From JAFRXK01 sp045603305 (GTDB lineage: Bacteria; Bacillota; Clostridia; Lachnospirales; Lachnospiraceae): DNA of 11,921 nucleotides. A program made the translations under genes and the position numbers. Under the pieces are notes generated by a model. It saw only the letters and a list, made by a program, of their open reading frames with translations, made no database searches and had not been told where the DNA came from. How positions within the stretch are numbered: the first letter of the stretch is position 1; every line of letters starts with the position of its first letter. The stretch lies in the NCBI GenBank assembly GCA_045603305.1, contig JAZULV010000060.1:1-11921 (forward strand). Direction: 5' to 3'. Shown in pieces: positions 6,436 to 11,921 of the stretch.

Positions 6436-7464
6436 TTAAATCAAATCCGGCAAATGCTTTCTAATATACTCAGCTCTTACCTTATCAAGCTCCGACTCAC
6501 TTGCGTTATAACTTCTGGCAATATTGGCCGGCTGGATATTCATCATAATACCAAATATATTTACAGGCTTTTCTGTAGAAATAAGTCCGTCCAAAAGTCC
6601 TCTTCTTACATGAGAAAGATAGGTCATAGCCTCTTTCATAGTAAGTTTTCTTGCATACTTTAAAACGCCAAAGGACTTGTAAACTTCATCCTCAACACTT
6701 ATCCTGTGACTTCTAAGAGAAACTGAACGAAGCTTCCTCTCGGAAGAAACCAGCTGGTCCGCCATCTTGGTAACAACTGCGATTATATCTTCTTCACTCT
6801 GACCTAAAGTCTTCTGGTTTGATATCTCATATAATGAGCCGTAATTATCATTATTCTCAGCATACACACTTTTAACTGTAATACCAAACCTGCCCATCTC
6901 ATTAAACAATGTCTTAAACTGCTTGCTGCCTGAAAGCAATGGTATATGCAAAATCGCCGATGCTTTCATACCGGTTCCCACATTGGTAGGAAAGGCTGTG
7001 AGATAACCATACTTATCACTGTAGGCATAGTTAAAGTGAGAATTAATATAATCATCCATCACATTTATCTTTTCCCATAATTGCTCCAATGAATCAGAGC
7101 AGGATAAATAATGCATCTTAAAATGGTCATCACCGTTCATAACTATGCCTGATGCTTCATCTTCCGACAAAAGCAATGCTGCCGGCGAAGTCTTTTCAAC
7201 CATGGTTTTATTAATAACTCTTCTTTCATGAAGCATGCTTCTGTATTCACTACCCATAACTTCTAAATCAGAATAATTATAATCCAGACCATTTACACTT
7301 TTTATATCTGTAAATTTACTTTTCATTTTTTCTAAAAGACTGCGGCTCTCTTCATCACTCATTCCGGCAGGAAAGTTGCAATGCTCTGCGTTCCTTACCA
7401 GACGTATCCTATGCGCCACAATAACGTCATGCTGACTGTCAGTCTTCTCATACCACTTAAGCAT
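6436..7464 (-). CDS. mcsB: Protein arginine kinase McsB, with divergent active site
   Basis: A 342-residue member of the phosphagen-kinase-like McsB family, which phosphorylates arginines to mark proteins for ClpCP. Family hallmarks are present: RIRLVRN (19-25), the DDH motif (112-114), PTNVGTG (159-165), and SNQ-TLG-SE-DI (215-227). Several key residues differ from the usual pattern. NEEDHxR is NGDDHFK, so one Glu is Gly, the catalytic-base Glu is Asp112 and the Arg is Lys116. CPTN is FPTN, losing the conserved Cys (Phe158). GLRAS is GMKAS (Lys167). VRGxYGE is VKSVYAE (Lys198), keeping Glu203. The C-terminal RDxxRA phosphoarginine-binding motif is LDKVRA. Length and fold are intact. The ATG at 7464 overlaps the mcsA stop within ATGCTTAA, with GAAGGA ten bases upstream; a GTG at 7470 is the alternative start. 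Activity may be altered. Confidence 0.9.
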   Translation of the reverse strand: MLKWYEKTDSQHDVIVAHRIRLVRNAEHCNFPAGMSDEESRSLLEKMKSKFTDIKSVNGLDYNYSDLEVMGSEYRSMLHERRVINKTMVEKTSPAALLLSEDEASGIVMNGDDHFKMHYLSCSDSLEQLWEKINVMDDYINSHFNYAYSDKYGYLTAFPTNVGTGMKASAILHIPLLSGSKQFKTLFNEMGRFGITVKSVYAENNDNYGSLYEISNQKTLGQSEEDIIAVVTKMADQLVSSERKLRSVSLRSHRISVEDEVYKSFGVLKYARKLTMKEAMTYLSHVRRGLLDGLISTEKPVNIFGIMMNIQPANIARSYNASESELDKVRAEYIRKHLPDLI

Positions 7465-8005
7465 CGGCACCCAATCCTTCCTTTAATTCTTTTATCTTGT
7501 CTCTAAGTCTTGCCGCCTCTTCGTAATCCTCATCGGCAATTGCCTCTCTAAGCTTGGACTCTAAAAGCGAAATCTCTTTAAGAGAACCATCGTTGGTATC
7601 TTCTTTATCAGCCAAAACACCTTCCCAGCCAAAACGCGGCCTCTTTCCGGTATGTCTTGTGTTACCCTGAAGCTGCTTAATATTATCATTAATCAATATA
7701 TCAAATACATTGTAACAATCAGGACATCCAAACCGGCTGTCATTCACAAATTCAGAATATGCCATACCACAGGTCGGGCAGGCTATCTGCTCTGTGGAAT
7801 CAATCTTCTTTGCCGTCTCTAAATTAGCCCCCAGGATACCGGATAAAATCTTACCGATAGGGTTATCACTATCAAATATACCTACTGCACCTAAATCCAT
7901 ATCCATAGCGCACTGCATACAAAGCCTGTGCTCACTTTTTACACCATTTATAACTTCAGTAAAACGCACATTAGCTTCTCGCTGCTTACATCTCTCACAA
8001 AGCAT
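7457..8005 (-). CDS. mcsA: McsA, zinc-binding activator/adaptor of McsB and ClpC
   Basis: A 182-residue cytoplasmic protein with the standard McsA layout. Four CxxC pairs (C3/C6, C29/C32, C76/C79, C94/C97) form two zinc sites. A linker follows, then a C-terminal UVR motif (about 142-177, core EDYEEAARLRDKIKELK) that forms a coiled hairpin and is the same motif found in UvrB, UvrC and the ClpC middle domain. In other Firmicutes McsA activates McsB and links it to ClpC and to metal and thiol stress. All eight cysteines are present, so this partner looks normal even though McsB is divergent. Start: AGGAGG eight bases before the ATG. It lies 28 bases after the GntR-type gene and overlaps the first codons of mcsB, consistent with translational coupling. 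Confidence 0.95.
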   Translation of the reverse strand: MLCERCKQREANVRFTEVINGVKSEHRLCMQCAMDMDLGAVGIFDSDNPIGKILSGILGANLETAKKIDSTEQIACPTCGMAYSEFVNDSRFGCPDCYNVFDILINDNIKQLQGNTRHTGKRPRFGWEGVLADKEDTNDGSLKEISLLESKLREAIADEDYEEAARLRDKIKELKEGLGADA

Positions 8006-8033
8006 CTGCGTTACCTCCTAAACATTCTATACT

Positions 8034-8420
8034 TTATTCTGTGCCAAATACTCTCTCGTAATTGTCCATGATACGGTCTACGAGCTCATGCATCTCATCC
8101 CGGCTGACATTCATACAGGCGGCCTTGGCAAGTACAACCTGCAACTCGCCGGAAAGCTCCTCGATAGCTCTCAGTTTATTAATATCAATTGCTACCACAG
8201 CTCCCCGTCTTCTGTCCAGCTTCACAAAACCTTCCTGCCTAAGCACAGCATACGCCTTGTTTACAGTATGCATATTGATACCTATAGTTTCAGCCAGCGA
8301 GCGAACTGACGGCAGCGTATCTCCATCATGTATGGCATTAGTTGCAATGCCTACAATAATCTGATTCCTTAGCTGTATATATAAAGCCTCATCACTATTA
8401 AAATCAACCTTTATAAGCAT
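8034..8420 (-). CDS. GntR family (YtrA-type) repressor heading the clpC operon
   Basis: A 128-residue regulator. The N-terminal winged helix-turn-helix shows the GntR pattern: ALYIQLRNQI (12-21), LPSVRSLAETIGINMHTVNK (36-55) containing the recognition helix, then LRQEGFV (60-66) and the wing DRRRGAVV (69-76). The remaining 50 residues are short, as in the YtrA subfamily, which lacks a large ligand-binding domain. The ATG at 8420 is chosen because GAGGTG lies six bases upstream; a GTG at 8429 is too close to any ribosome site. It is the first gene of the operon containing mcsA, mcsB and clpC, the slot usually held by ctsR. A perfect inverted repeat overlapping the promoter makes self-repression of the whole operon likely. 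Its inducing signal is unknown. It shares no recognisable sequence with CtsR. Confidence 0.9.
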   Translation of the reverse strand: MLIKVDFNSDEALYIQLRNQIIVGIATNAIHDGDTLPSVRSLAETIGINMHTVNKAYAVLRQEGFVKLDRRRGAVVAIDINKLRAIEELSGELQVVLAKAACMNVSRDEMHELVDRIMDNYERVFGTE

Positions 8421-8481
8421 TATTCCCACCTCGTTTTCTAAAGTATCCTTAATATCATAATTCTAACCTATATATCGCCAC

Positions 8482-8504
8482 TTGTTATATATATTGTATA
8501 ACAA
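8482..8504. promoter_or_regulatory. Probable operator of the GntR-type repressor
   Basis: A perfect inverted repeat TTGTTATA-N7-TATAACAA encloses the -10 element of the operon promoter. Size and symmetry suit a GntR-family dimer, and occupancy would block RNA polymerase. The link to this regulator is inferred from position; direct binding is not shown by the sequence. Confidence 0.6.
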
Positions 8505-8521
8505 ACGCTCATTTGTGTCAA
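8493..8521 (-). promoter_or_regulatory. Sigma-A promoter of the GntR-mcsA-mcsB-clpC operon
   Basis: On the minus strand a consensus TTGACA (8516-8521) and TACAAT (8493-8498, five of six) are separated by 17 bases. The start should fall near 8486, giving a leader of about 65 bases. No CtsR heptamer repeat and no CIRCE element is visible around it. Confidence 0.8.
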
Positions 8522-8567
8522 CATTGCAGTCTGAATTAGTAACTTTCAAAAAACTAATATTATTTTA

Positions 8568-8597
8568 AAAGGCATCCAGACTGAACTGAATGCCTTT
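8568..8597 (-). terminator. Terminator after the four-helix membrane protein gene
   Basis: On the minus strand AAAGGCATTCAG pairs with CTGGATGCCTTT (12 pairs, one G-U) around a TTCAGT loop. Only a short T-run (TTTTAAAATA) follows, so efficiency is uncertain. It separates the upstream glyA group from the clpC operon promoter. Confidence 0.65.
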
Positions 8598-8638
8598 AAT
8601 AATACAATATGCTGTTTGTACAAATTTATACTTATACT

Positions 8639-9232
8639 TTATGCCACTACTGTTTCTTCAGTAATTAATCCGTCATCACTCTTTCTGATAATAAATACTA
8701 TAACAGGAAGTGCCATAGAAATTATAATTGATAATACTAAATATAATACTGCATTGTCCGGATGACATGACTTAAATAATTTATACAAAGCTATGTACTG
8801 GAATACTACTGTTGTAATCATCAATGCTAAAAGTGCCAAATATAATAATCCAAACAATATAGCTACGATTATTATCGCTGTTTCATCGGGACTTTCATTA
8901 AGAGTCATTACCATAAAAACTGCAAAGGCTATAATAAAAAATATAAGCACCGCAACAAGTGATATGTTAAGACCCAACAACACTACTCTACTTTTTTTCT
9001 TTACACCTTTAACTTTTTCATCATAATGGTCTGCAATAGATCCTAAAAGCCACATATTGGCCACCGGAATCCACGCAAAAACAGGATTAGATATATTTCT
9101 TCTTTTTGCAATGGTATATAAGCCCAGTGATTGAAATACATAAGATGCTATCATTATCGCAAACAAAAATACGTACAGTACAATCCATACTACTATCATT
9201 ACTGAAAAAACGCCAATCATCTCTGAATTCAT
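8639..9232 (-). CDS. Four-helix integral membrane protein of unknown function
   Basis: A 197-residue protein with likely membrane helices at about 7-31, 82-110, 117-147 and 162-182, and a semi-hydrophobic segment with FAWIPVANMWLLG at 52-64. A short acidic tail (185-197) follows the last helix. The pattern VFQ-x3-LY-x3-K occurs twice, at 32-43 and 143-154, each time at the end of a helix and before an Asn-rich turn. This suggests an internal duplication of a two-helix unit. I recall similar unnamed membrane proteins in clostridia but no defined function, and no transporter, kinase or protease motif is visible. Start: GGAGG six bases before the ATG. It lies 91 bases after the bitopic membrane protein gene and may share the glyA transcript; a hairpin terminator follows. 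Confidence 0.75.
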   Translation of the reverse strand: MNSEMIGVFSVMIVVWIVLYVFLFAIMIASYVFQSLGLYTIAKRRNISNPVFAWIPVANMWLLGSIADHYDEKVKGVKKKSRVVLLGLNISLVAVLIFFIIAFAVFMVMTLNESPDETAIIIVAILFGLLYLALLALMITTVVFQYIALYKLFKSCHPDNAVLYLVLSIIISMALPVIVFIIRKSDDGLITEETVVA

Positions 9233-9323
9233 AATTCCCCTCCAAAATAATTAATACATACTGTTCATGTAAACATATCCGGCAGCTTCTATAATCAGGC
9301 TGCATCACCCGATAATACCGTTA

Positions 9324-9800
9324 CTACATAAATGAATCACTGATATCTCTTATATCTTCGCCAACTTCTTTCTGAACAGTATATACTTCTTCTGCCATAG
9401 AATTAACTGCTTCCTCAAAATCAGTTCCTTTGTCTGATTCTGCTGAATCCGGCTTATTGTCTTTTTTATTGTTTTTCTTCTCAAGCTTCTCTATCTCATA
9501 AATACTCTGATGAGGCTGTATAAGGCGAGTAATAATAAGTGCAACTAAAAGAAGAACGCATATAAGCAATAATATATTACACTGTCTGTTTAATTTATCA
9601 ACTTTTTCTTTGTAAAAATCAATAAGTGCATCCGCATCAGTCTCTTGTGATGCCTGTACAGTAGTTATGTAACTGCCATCTGCTTTTACTGTATGTTCAT
9701 TGCCTGACATGCTAAGTAAAGCTCCTGCACCAACACCTATACATATAATCAAAGCTAATGCTATAGCTAATTTTTTAACTGACCATTTAATATAATTCAT
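9324..9800 (-). CDS. Small membrane protein with two helices and charged cytoplasmic tail
   Basis: The ATG at 9800 is chosen because GGAGGG lies nine bases upstream; an ATG at 9809 touches that site and a GTG at 9821 precedes it. The 158-residue product has an N-terminal basic-hydrophobic segment (helix about 11-30, after WSVKK), a polar segment of about 45 residues likely outside the cell, a second helix (about 75-94), then a charged tail. The tail has a Lys/Asn-rich stretch (105-117) and an acidic end. I recognise no family. The first helix could be a signal anchor. It starts 31 bases after the glyA stop with no terminator between, so co-transcription with glyA is likely, although no functional link with serine/glycine metabolism is evident. 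Confidence 0.7.
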   Translation of the reverse strand: MNYIKWSVKKLAIALALIICIGVGAGALLSMSGNEHTVKADGSYITTVQASQETDADALIDFYKEKVDKLNRQCNILLLICVLLLVALIITRLIQPHQSIYEIEKLEKKNNKKDNKPDSAESDKGTDFEEAVNSMAEEVYTVQKEVGEDIRDISDSFM

Positions 9801-9831
9801 AATACACATCCCTCCGGACACTTAATAAAAA

Positions 9832-11073
9832 CTAGTATAATGGATACTTATCTGTTAATCCCTTAACAAGCTCCATAGCCTTAGCTGCATTCTCTTCGCT
9901 TCCTGAAAGAGCAAGCTTAATTGCCTCAGCAATAACAACCATATCCTCTTCCTTCATGCCACGAGAAGAAACTGCTGCTGTACCAAGACGAACACCACTT
10001 GTTACGAATGGCTTCTCAGGGTCATTTGGAATAGAGTTCTTGTTAGCTGTAATATTAACGCTGTCAAGAATCTTCTCTGCTTCCTTACCTGTAATACCTG
10101 TTCCACGAAGGTCAAGAAGCATAAGGTGATTGTCTGTACCGCCTGATATGAGGTTGAAGCCTCTCTCTAAAAGTGCTTCTGAAAGTGCCTTAGCATTCTT
10201 AACTATCTGCTGCTGGTATGCCTTGTACTCATCTGTAAGAGCTTCCTTGAAGCATACTGCCTTAGCAGCGATAACGTGCATAAGAGGACCACCCTGGATA
10301 CCCGGGAATACTGCCTTGTTGAAGTTAAACTCTGCTGCAACCTCTGCACTGCCGCAAAGAATCATACCACCACGTGGTCCGCGAAGTGTCTTATGGGTAG
10401 TTGTTGTAACTACGTGTGCATACGGAATAGGGCTCATATGAACACCTGCTGCTACAAGACCGGCAATGTGAGCCATATCTACCATAAGTACTGCACCAAC
10501 TTCGTCAGCAATCTCTCTGAACTTCTTGAAATCTATCTCTCTAGGATAAGCACTTGCACCTGCTACGATAAGCTTTGGCTTAGACTCAAGTGCAACCTTT
10601 CTAACTTCTTCGTAATCGATAACGCCATCATCATTTACACCGTAAGCTACGATATTAAAATATGAACCTGACATATTAACAGGGCTTCCGTGTGTAAGAT
10701 GTCCACCATGAGCAAGGTTCATACCCATAACTGTATCGCCCGGCTTAACTACAGCAAAGAATACTGCCATATTAGCCTGTGCACCTGAATGTGGCTGTAC
10801 GTTAACATACTCTGCACCAAAAAGCTCCTTAGCTCTCTCGATAGCAAGATTCTCTACAACGTCTACACACTGACAACCGCCATAATATCTCTTTCCAGGG
10901 TAACCCTCTGCATACTTATTTGTAAGAGTACTTCCCATAGCTGCCATAACTGCCTTGCTTACAAAGTTCTCAGAAGCAATAAGCTCAATATGGCTGTTCT
11001 GTCTTGCAGTCTCGTCATTAATCGCCTGTGCTACCTCAGGGTCTACTAACTTTACTTCATCTAATGAATACAT
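9832..11073 (-). CDS. glyA: Serine hydroxymethyltransferase
   Basis: A 413-residue PLP enzyme that interconverts serine plus tetrahydrofolate with glycine plus 5,10-methylenetetrahydrofolate, the main source of one-carbon units. Length is typical. Family motifs are complete: IELIASENF (29-37), the YAEGYPGKRYYGG substrate segment (54-66), MVDMAHIAGL (197-206) with Asp199 and His202 around the cofactor, and VVTTTTHKTLRGPRGG (221-236) with the Schiff-base Lys228. Start: GGAGG seven bases before the ATG. A TATAAT promoter lies about 70 bases upstream. It begins a minus-strand group with two downstream membrane protein genes and diverges from the DUF1294 gene. No known riboswitch class is recognised in the leader. 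Confidence 0.98.
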   Translation of the reverse strand: MYSLDEVKLVDPEVAQAINDETARQNSHIELIASENFVSKAVMAAMGSTLTNKYAEGYPGKRYYGGCQCVDVVENLAIERAKELFGAEYVNVQPHSGAQANMAVFFAVVKPGDTVMGMNLAHGGHLTHGSPVNMSGSYFNIVAYGVNDDGVIDYEEVRKVALESKPKLIVAGASAYPREIDFKKFREIADEVGAVLMVDMAHIAGLVAAGVHMSPIPYAHVVTTTTHKTLRGPRGGMILCGSAEVAAEFNFNKAVFPGIQGGPLMHVIAAKAVCFKEALTDEYKAYQQQIVKNAKALSEALLERGFNLISGGTDNHLMLLDLRGTGITGKEAEKILDSVNITANKNSIPNDPEKPFVTSGVRLGTAAVSSRGMKEEDMVVIAEAIKLALSGSEENAAKAMELVKGLTDKYPLY

Positions 11074-11138
11074 CTTTCATCCTCCATCACTATAGTATAT
11101 TCATAAATTATCTGCATATTTTATTGCATATTTAGTTT

Positions 11139-11166
11139 ATTATAACACATGGTGAAAAAAAGTAAA
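11139..11166 (-). promoter_or_regulatory. Probable promoter of glyA
   Basis: On the minus strand a consensus -10 TATAAT (11139-11144) is preceded, 16 bases upstream, by TTTACT (11161-11166). A run of seven T lies in the spacer. The leader to the ATG would be about 60 bases. Confidence 0.55.
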
Positions 11167-11376
11167 ATACTATATTTCAACTAATTATTAATGCTTGATT
11201 AATTTTATACTACTGGACATATGCTTAATCATAATATAAAATTACTATGTGTCCGGTGTTGTGTACCAATCGGATAATATTACAGATACGGACCCTTTTA
11301 TCTTTTCTAATCAATACGATACTCATCCTTCTTATTGATTTACAAATCTGACAAACAATTTACAAAGGAGAATGCT
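11167..11376. promoter_or_regulatory. Divergent control region between glyA and the DUF1294 gene
   Basis: No gene is seen in this AT-rich stretch. It contains a hairpin that pairs fully only as plus-strand RNA: 11212-11223 with 11246-11257, 12 pairs including three G-U. A direct repeat ATTTACAAA occurs at 11338-11346 and 11358-11366, just before the DUF1294 ribosome site. A GTCCG at 11251-11255 could also pair with CGGAC at 11289-11293. I could not define the plus-strand promoter with confidence. Confidence 0.4.
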
Positions 11377-11661
11377 ATGAACGACACAATAATGATAATC
11401 ATCGCTGTATATTTTCTTATTATGAATCTTGCAGGTTTCTTAAGCATGGAATTTGACAAGAGAAAGGCAATCAAGCACCAGTGGCGTGTTCCTGAGAGGG
11501 TACTGTTTTTATTCGCTATTCTCGGCGGAAGCATCGGTTCTAACGTGGGTATGTATGTATTTCGCCATAAAACAAAGCACTGGTACTTTGTTCTTGGTAT
11601 GCCGGCAATACTCATAATTCAGATTGTTATTGGAGTATTACTTAACATCTACGTATTCTAG
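11377..11661 (+). CDS. DUF1294 family small membrane protein
   Basis: The only convincing plus-strand gene. The ATG at 11377 is chosen because AAAGGAG lies six bases upstream; the frame also extends to 11335 without a ribosome site. The 94-residue product has a first membrane helix (about 3-22), then the family signature: MEFDKRKAI (25-33), RVPE (37-40), the GGSIGSNVGMYVFRHKT block (51-67) with conserved Gly and RHKT, and a last helix (about 71-93). This matches DUF1294, a widespread family of short membrane proteins with no established role. Length is normal for the single-domain form. It is divergent from glyA and convergent with the small gene at 11734-11901; no functional partner is suggested by the context. 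Confidence 0.85.
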   Translation: MNDTIMIIIAVYFLIMNLAGFLSMEFDKRKAIKHQWRVPERVLFLFAILGGSIGSNVGMYVFRHKTKHWYFVLGMPAILIIQIVIGVLLNIYVF

Positions 11662-11670
11662 TAAATATTA

Positions 11671-11711
11671 AAGGTGTAAGGACTTAATGATTTAATAAGA
11701 CCTTACACCTT
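11671..11711. terminator. Inverted repeat between convergent genes, probable two-way terminator
   Basis: AAGGTGTAAGG (11671-11681) and CCTTACACCTT (11701-11711) are perfect 11-bp complements around a 19-base AT-rich loop. It lies ten bases after the DUF1294 stop and 22 bases from the stop of the minus-strand gene. Neither side has a strong U-run, so termination strength is uncertain. Confidence 0.6.
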
Positions 11712-11733
11712 GATTCTTAGTTATATTATTAAT

Positions 11734-11901
11734 TTATAGCGTTATATCTTCTACCGATATACCCATGGAAGATAGTTTTGCAATAGTTACTTTTATCTGA
11801 TAGTCAAGTTCCTTGTTTTCAAATTCACCATTAGCTTTTTTTATGCGTTGCAAATCTGTATATTTATCTATTATAGTTGTTACTAACTCTTTATCAGTCA
11901 T
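11734..11901 (-). CDS. Small hypothetical protein, 55 residues
   Basis: A complete short gene on the minus strand. The product begins MTDKELVTTIIDKYTDLQ and ends SSMGISVEDITL. It is soluble and probably helical, with no cysteine, signal peptide or membrane segment, and has a mixed charged composition typical of a real protein. The ATG at 11901 is preceded by AGTGAG about eight bases upstream, a weak ribosome site. The stop falls just before the inverted repeat that closes the convergent DUF1294 gene, which supports a real gene end. I do not recognise a family with certainty. The upstream promoter, if any, lies outside the window. Confidence 0.6.
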   Translation of the reverse strand: MTDKELVTTIIDKYTDLQRIKKANGEFENKELDYQIKVTIAKLSSMGISVEDITL

Positions 11902-11921
11902 AATATCACTCACTTTCTTTC

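Noticed and set aside
9270..9306. GCAGC/GCTGC inverted repeat between the two membrane protein genes as a terminator.
   Set aside because: Only five pairs with a 12-base loop and no following T-run; too weak to call.
9087..9308. Minus-strand open frame of 73 codons overlapping the start of the four-helix membrane protein gene.
   Set aside because: It overlaps a gene with a strong ribosome site and clear membrane helices, has no ribosome site of its own, and its composition is cysteine-rich and irregular. It is a frame shadow.
11074..11138. Riboswitch in the glyA leader.
   Set aside because: The leader is only about 60 bases, very AT-rich, and shows no conserved core of the glycine, THF or other known classes.
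11340..11615. Minus-strand open frame antisense to the DUF1294 gene.
   Set aside because: The plus strand has a good ribosome site and a recognised family signature; the antisense frame matches nothing known and has no initiation signals.

Overview
The window looks like chromosomal DNA of a low-GC Firmicute, most probably a Lachnospiraceae-type clostridium. The reasons are the AT-rich intergenic DNA, strong AGGAGG-type ribosome sites, sigma-A promoters close to consensus, and the protein set: an mcsA-mcsB-clpC stress operon, radA, glyA, and a small beta-rich protein of a kind I associate with Lachnospiraceae. The family assignment is an inference from recognised proteins, not a measured result. 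I see no phage, plasmid, CRISPR or insertion-sequence genes.

Almost everything is on the minus strand, so the biological reading order runs from high to low coordinates. From the right: a 55-codon minus-strand gene (11734-11901) converges with a plus-strand DUF1294 membrane protein gene (11377-11661), with a perfect inverted repeat between them. A divergent control region of about 300 bases separates the DUF1294 gene from glyA. glyA (9832-11073) is followed by two membrane protein genes of unknown function (9324-9800 and 8639-9232), closed by a hairpin terminator at 8568-8597.

The central block is the protein quality-control operon: a short GntR/YtrA-type repressor (8034-8420), mcsA (7457-8005), mcsB (6436-7464) and clpC (3938-6400). 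It has a strong promoter whose -10 element lies inside a perfect inverted repeat. In most Firmicutes this operon starts with ctsR; here a GntR-type regulator takes that place and no CtsR box or CIRCE element was seen. McsA and McsB normally act as adaptor and arginine kinase that mark proteins for ClpC-ClpP. The McsB here has several unusual substitutions at positions that are nearly invariant in phosphagen kinases.

Downstream of clpC is a 195-bp non-coding element (3722-3916) with imperfect 21-bp terminal inverted repeats and a chain of hairpins. A 137-residue uncharacterised protein gene (3254-3667) follows, then radA (1750-3105) with its own likely promoter. The left end holds a DRE-TIM aldolase-family gene (508-1482) with palindromic sites in its leader, a tRNA-Trp with clear promoter and terminator, and the first 14 codons of another gene whose promoter contains a palindrome.

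The most notable observations are the regulator swap, the divergent McsB active site and the 195-bp structured element.
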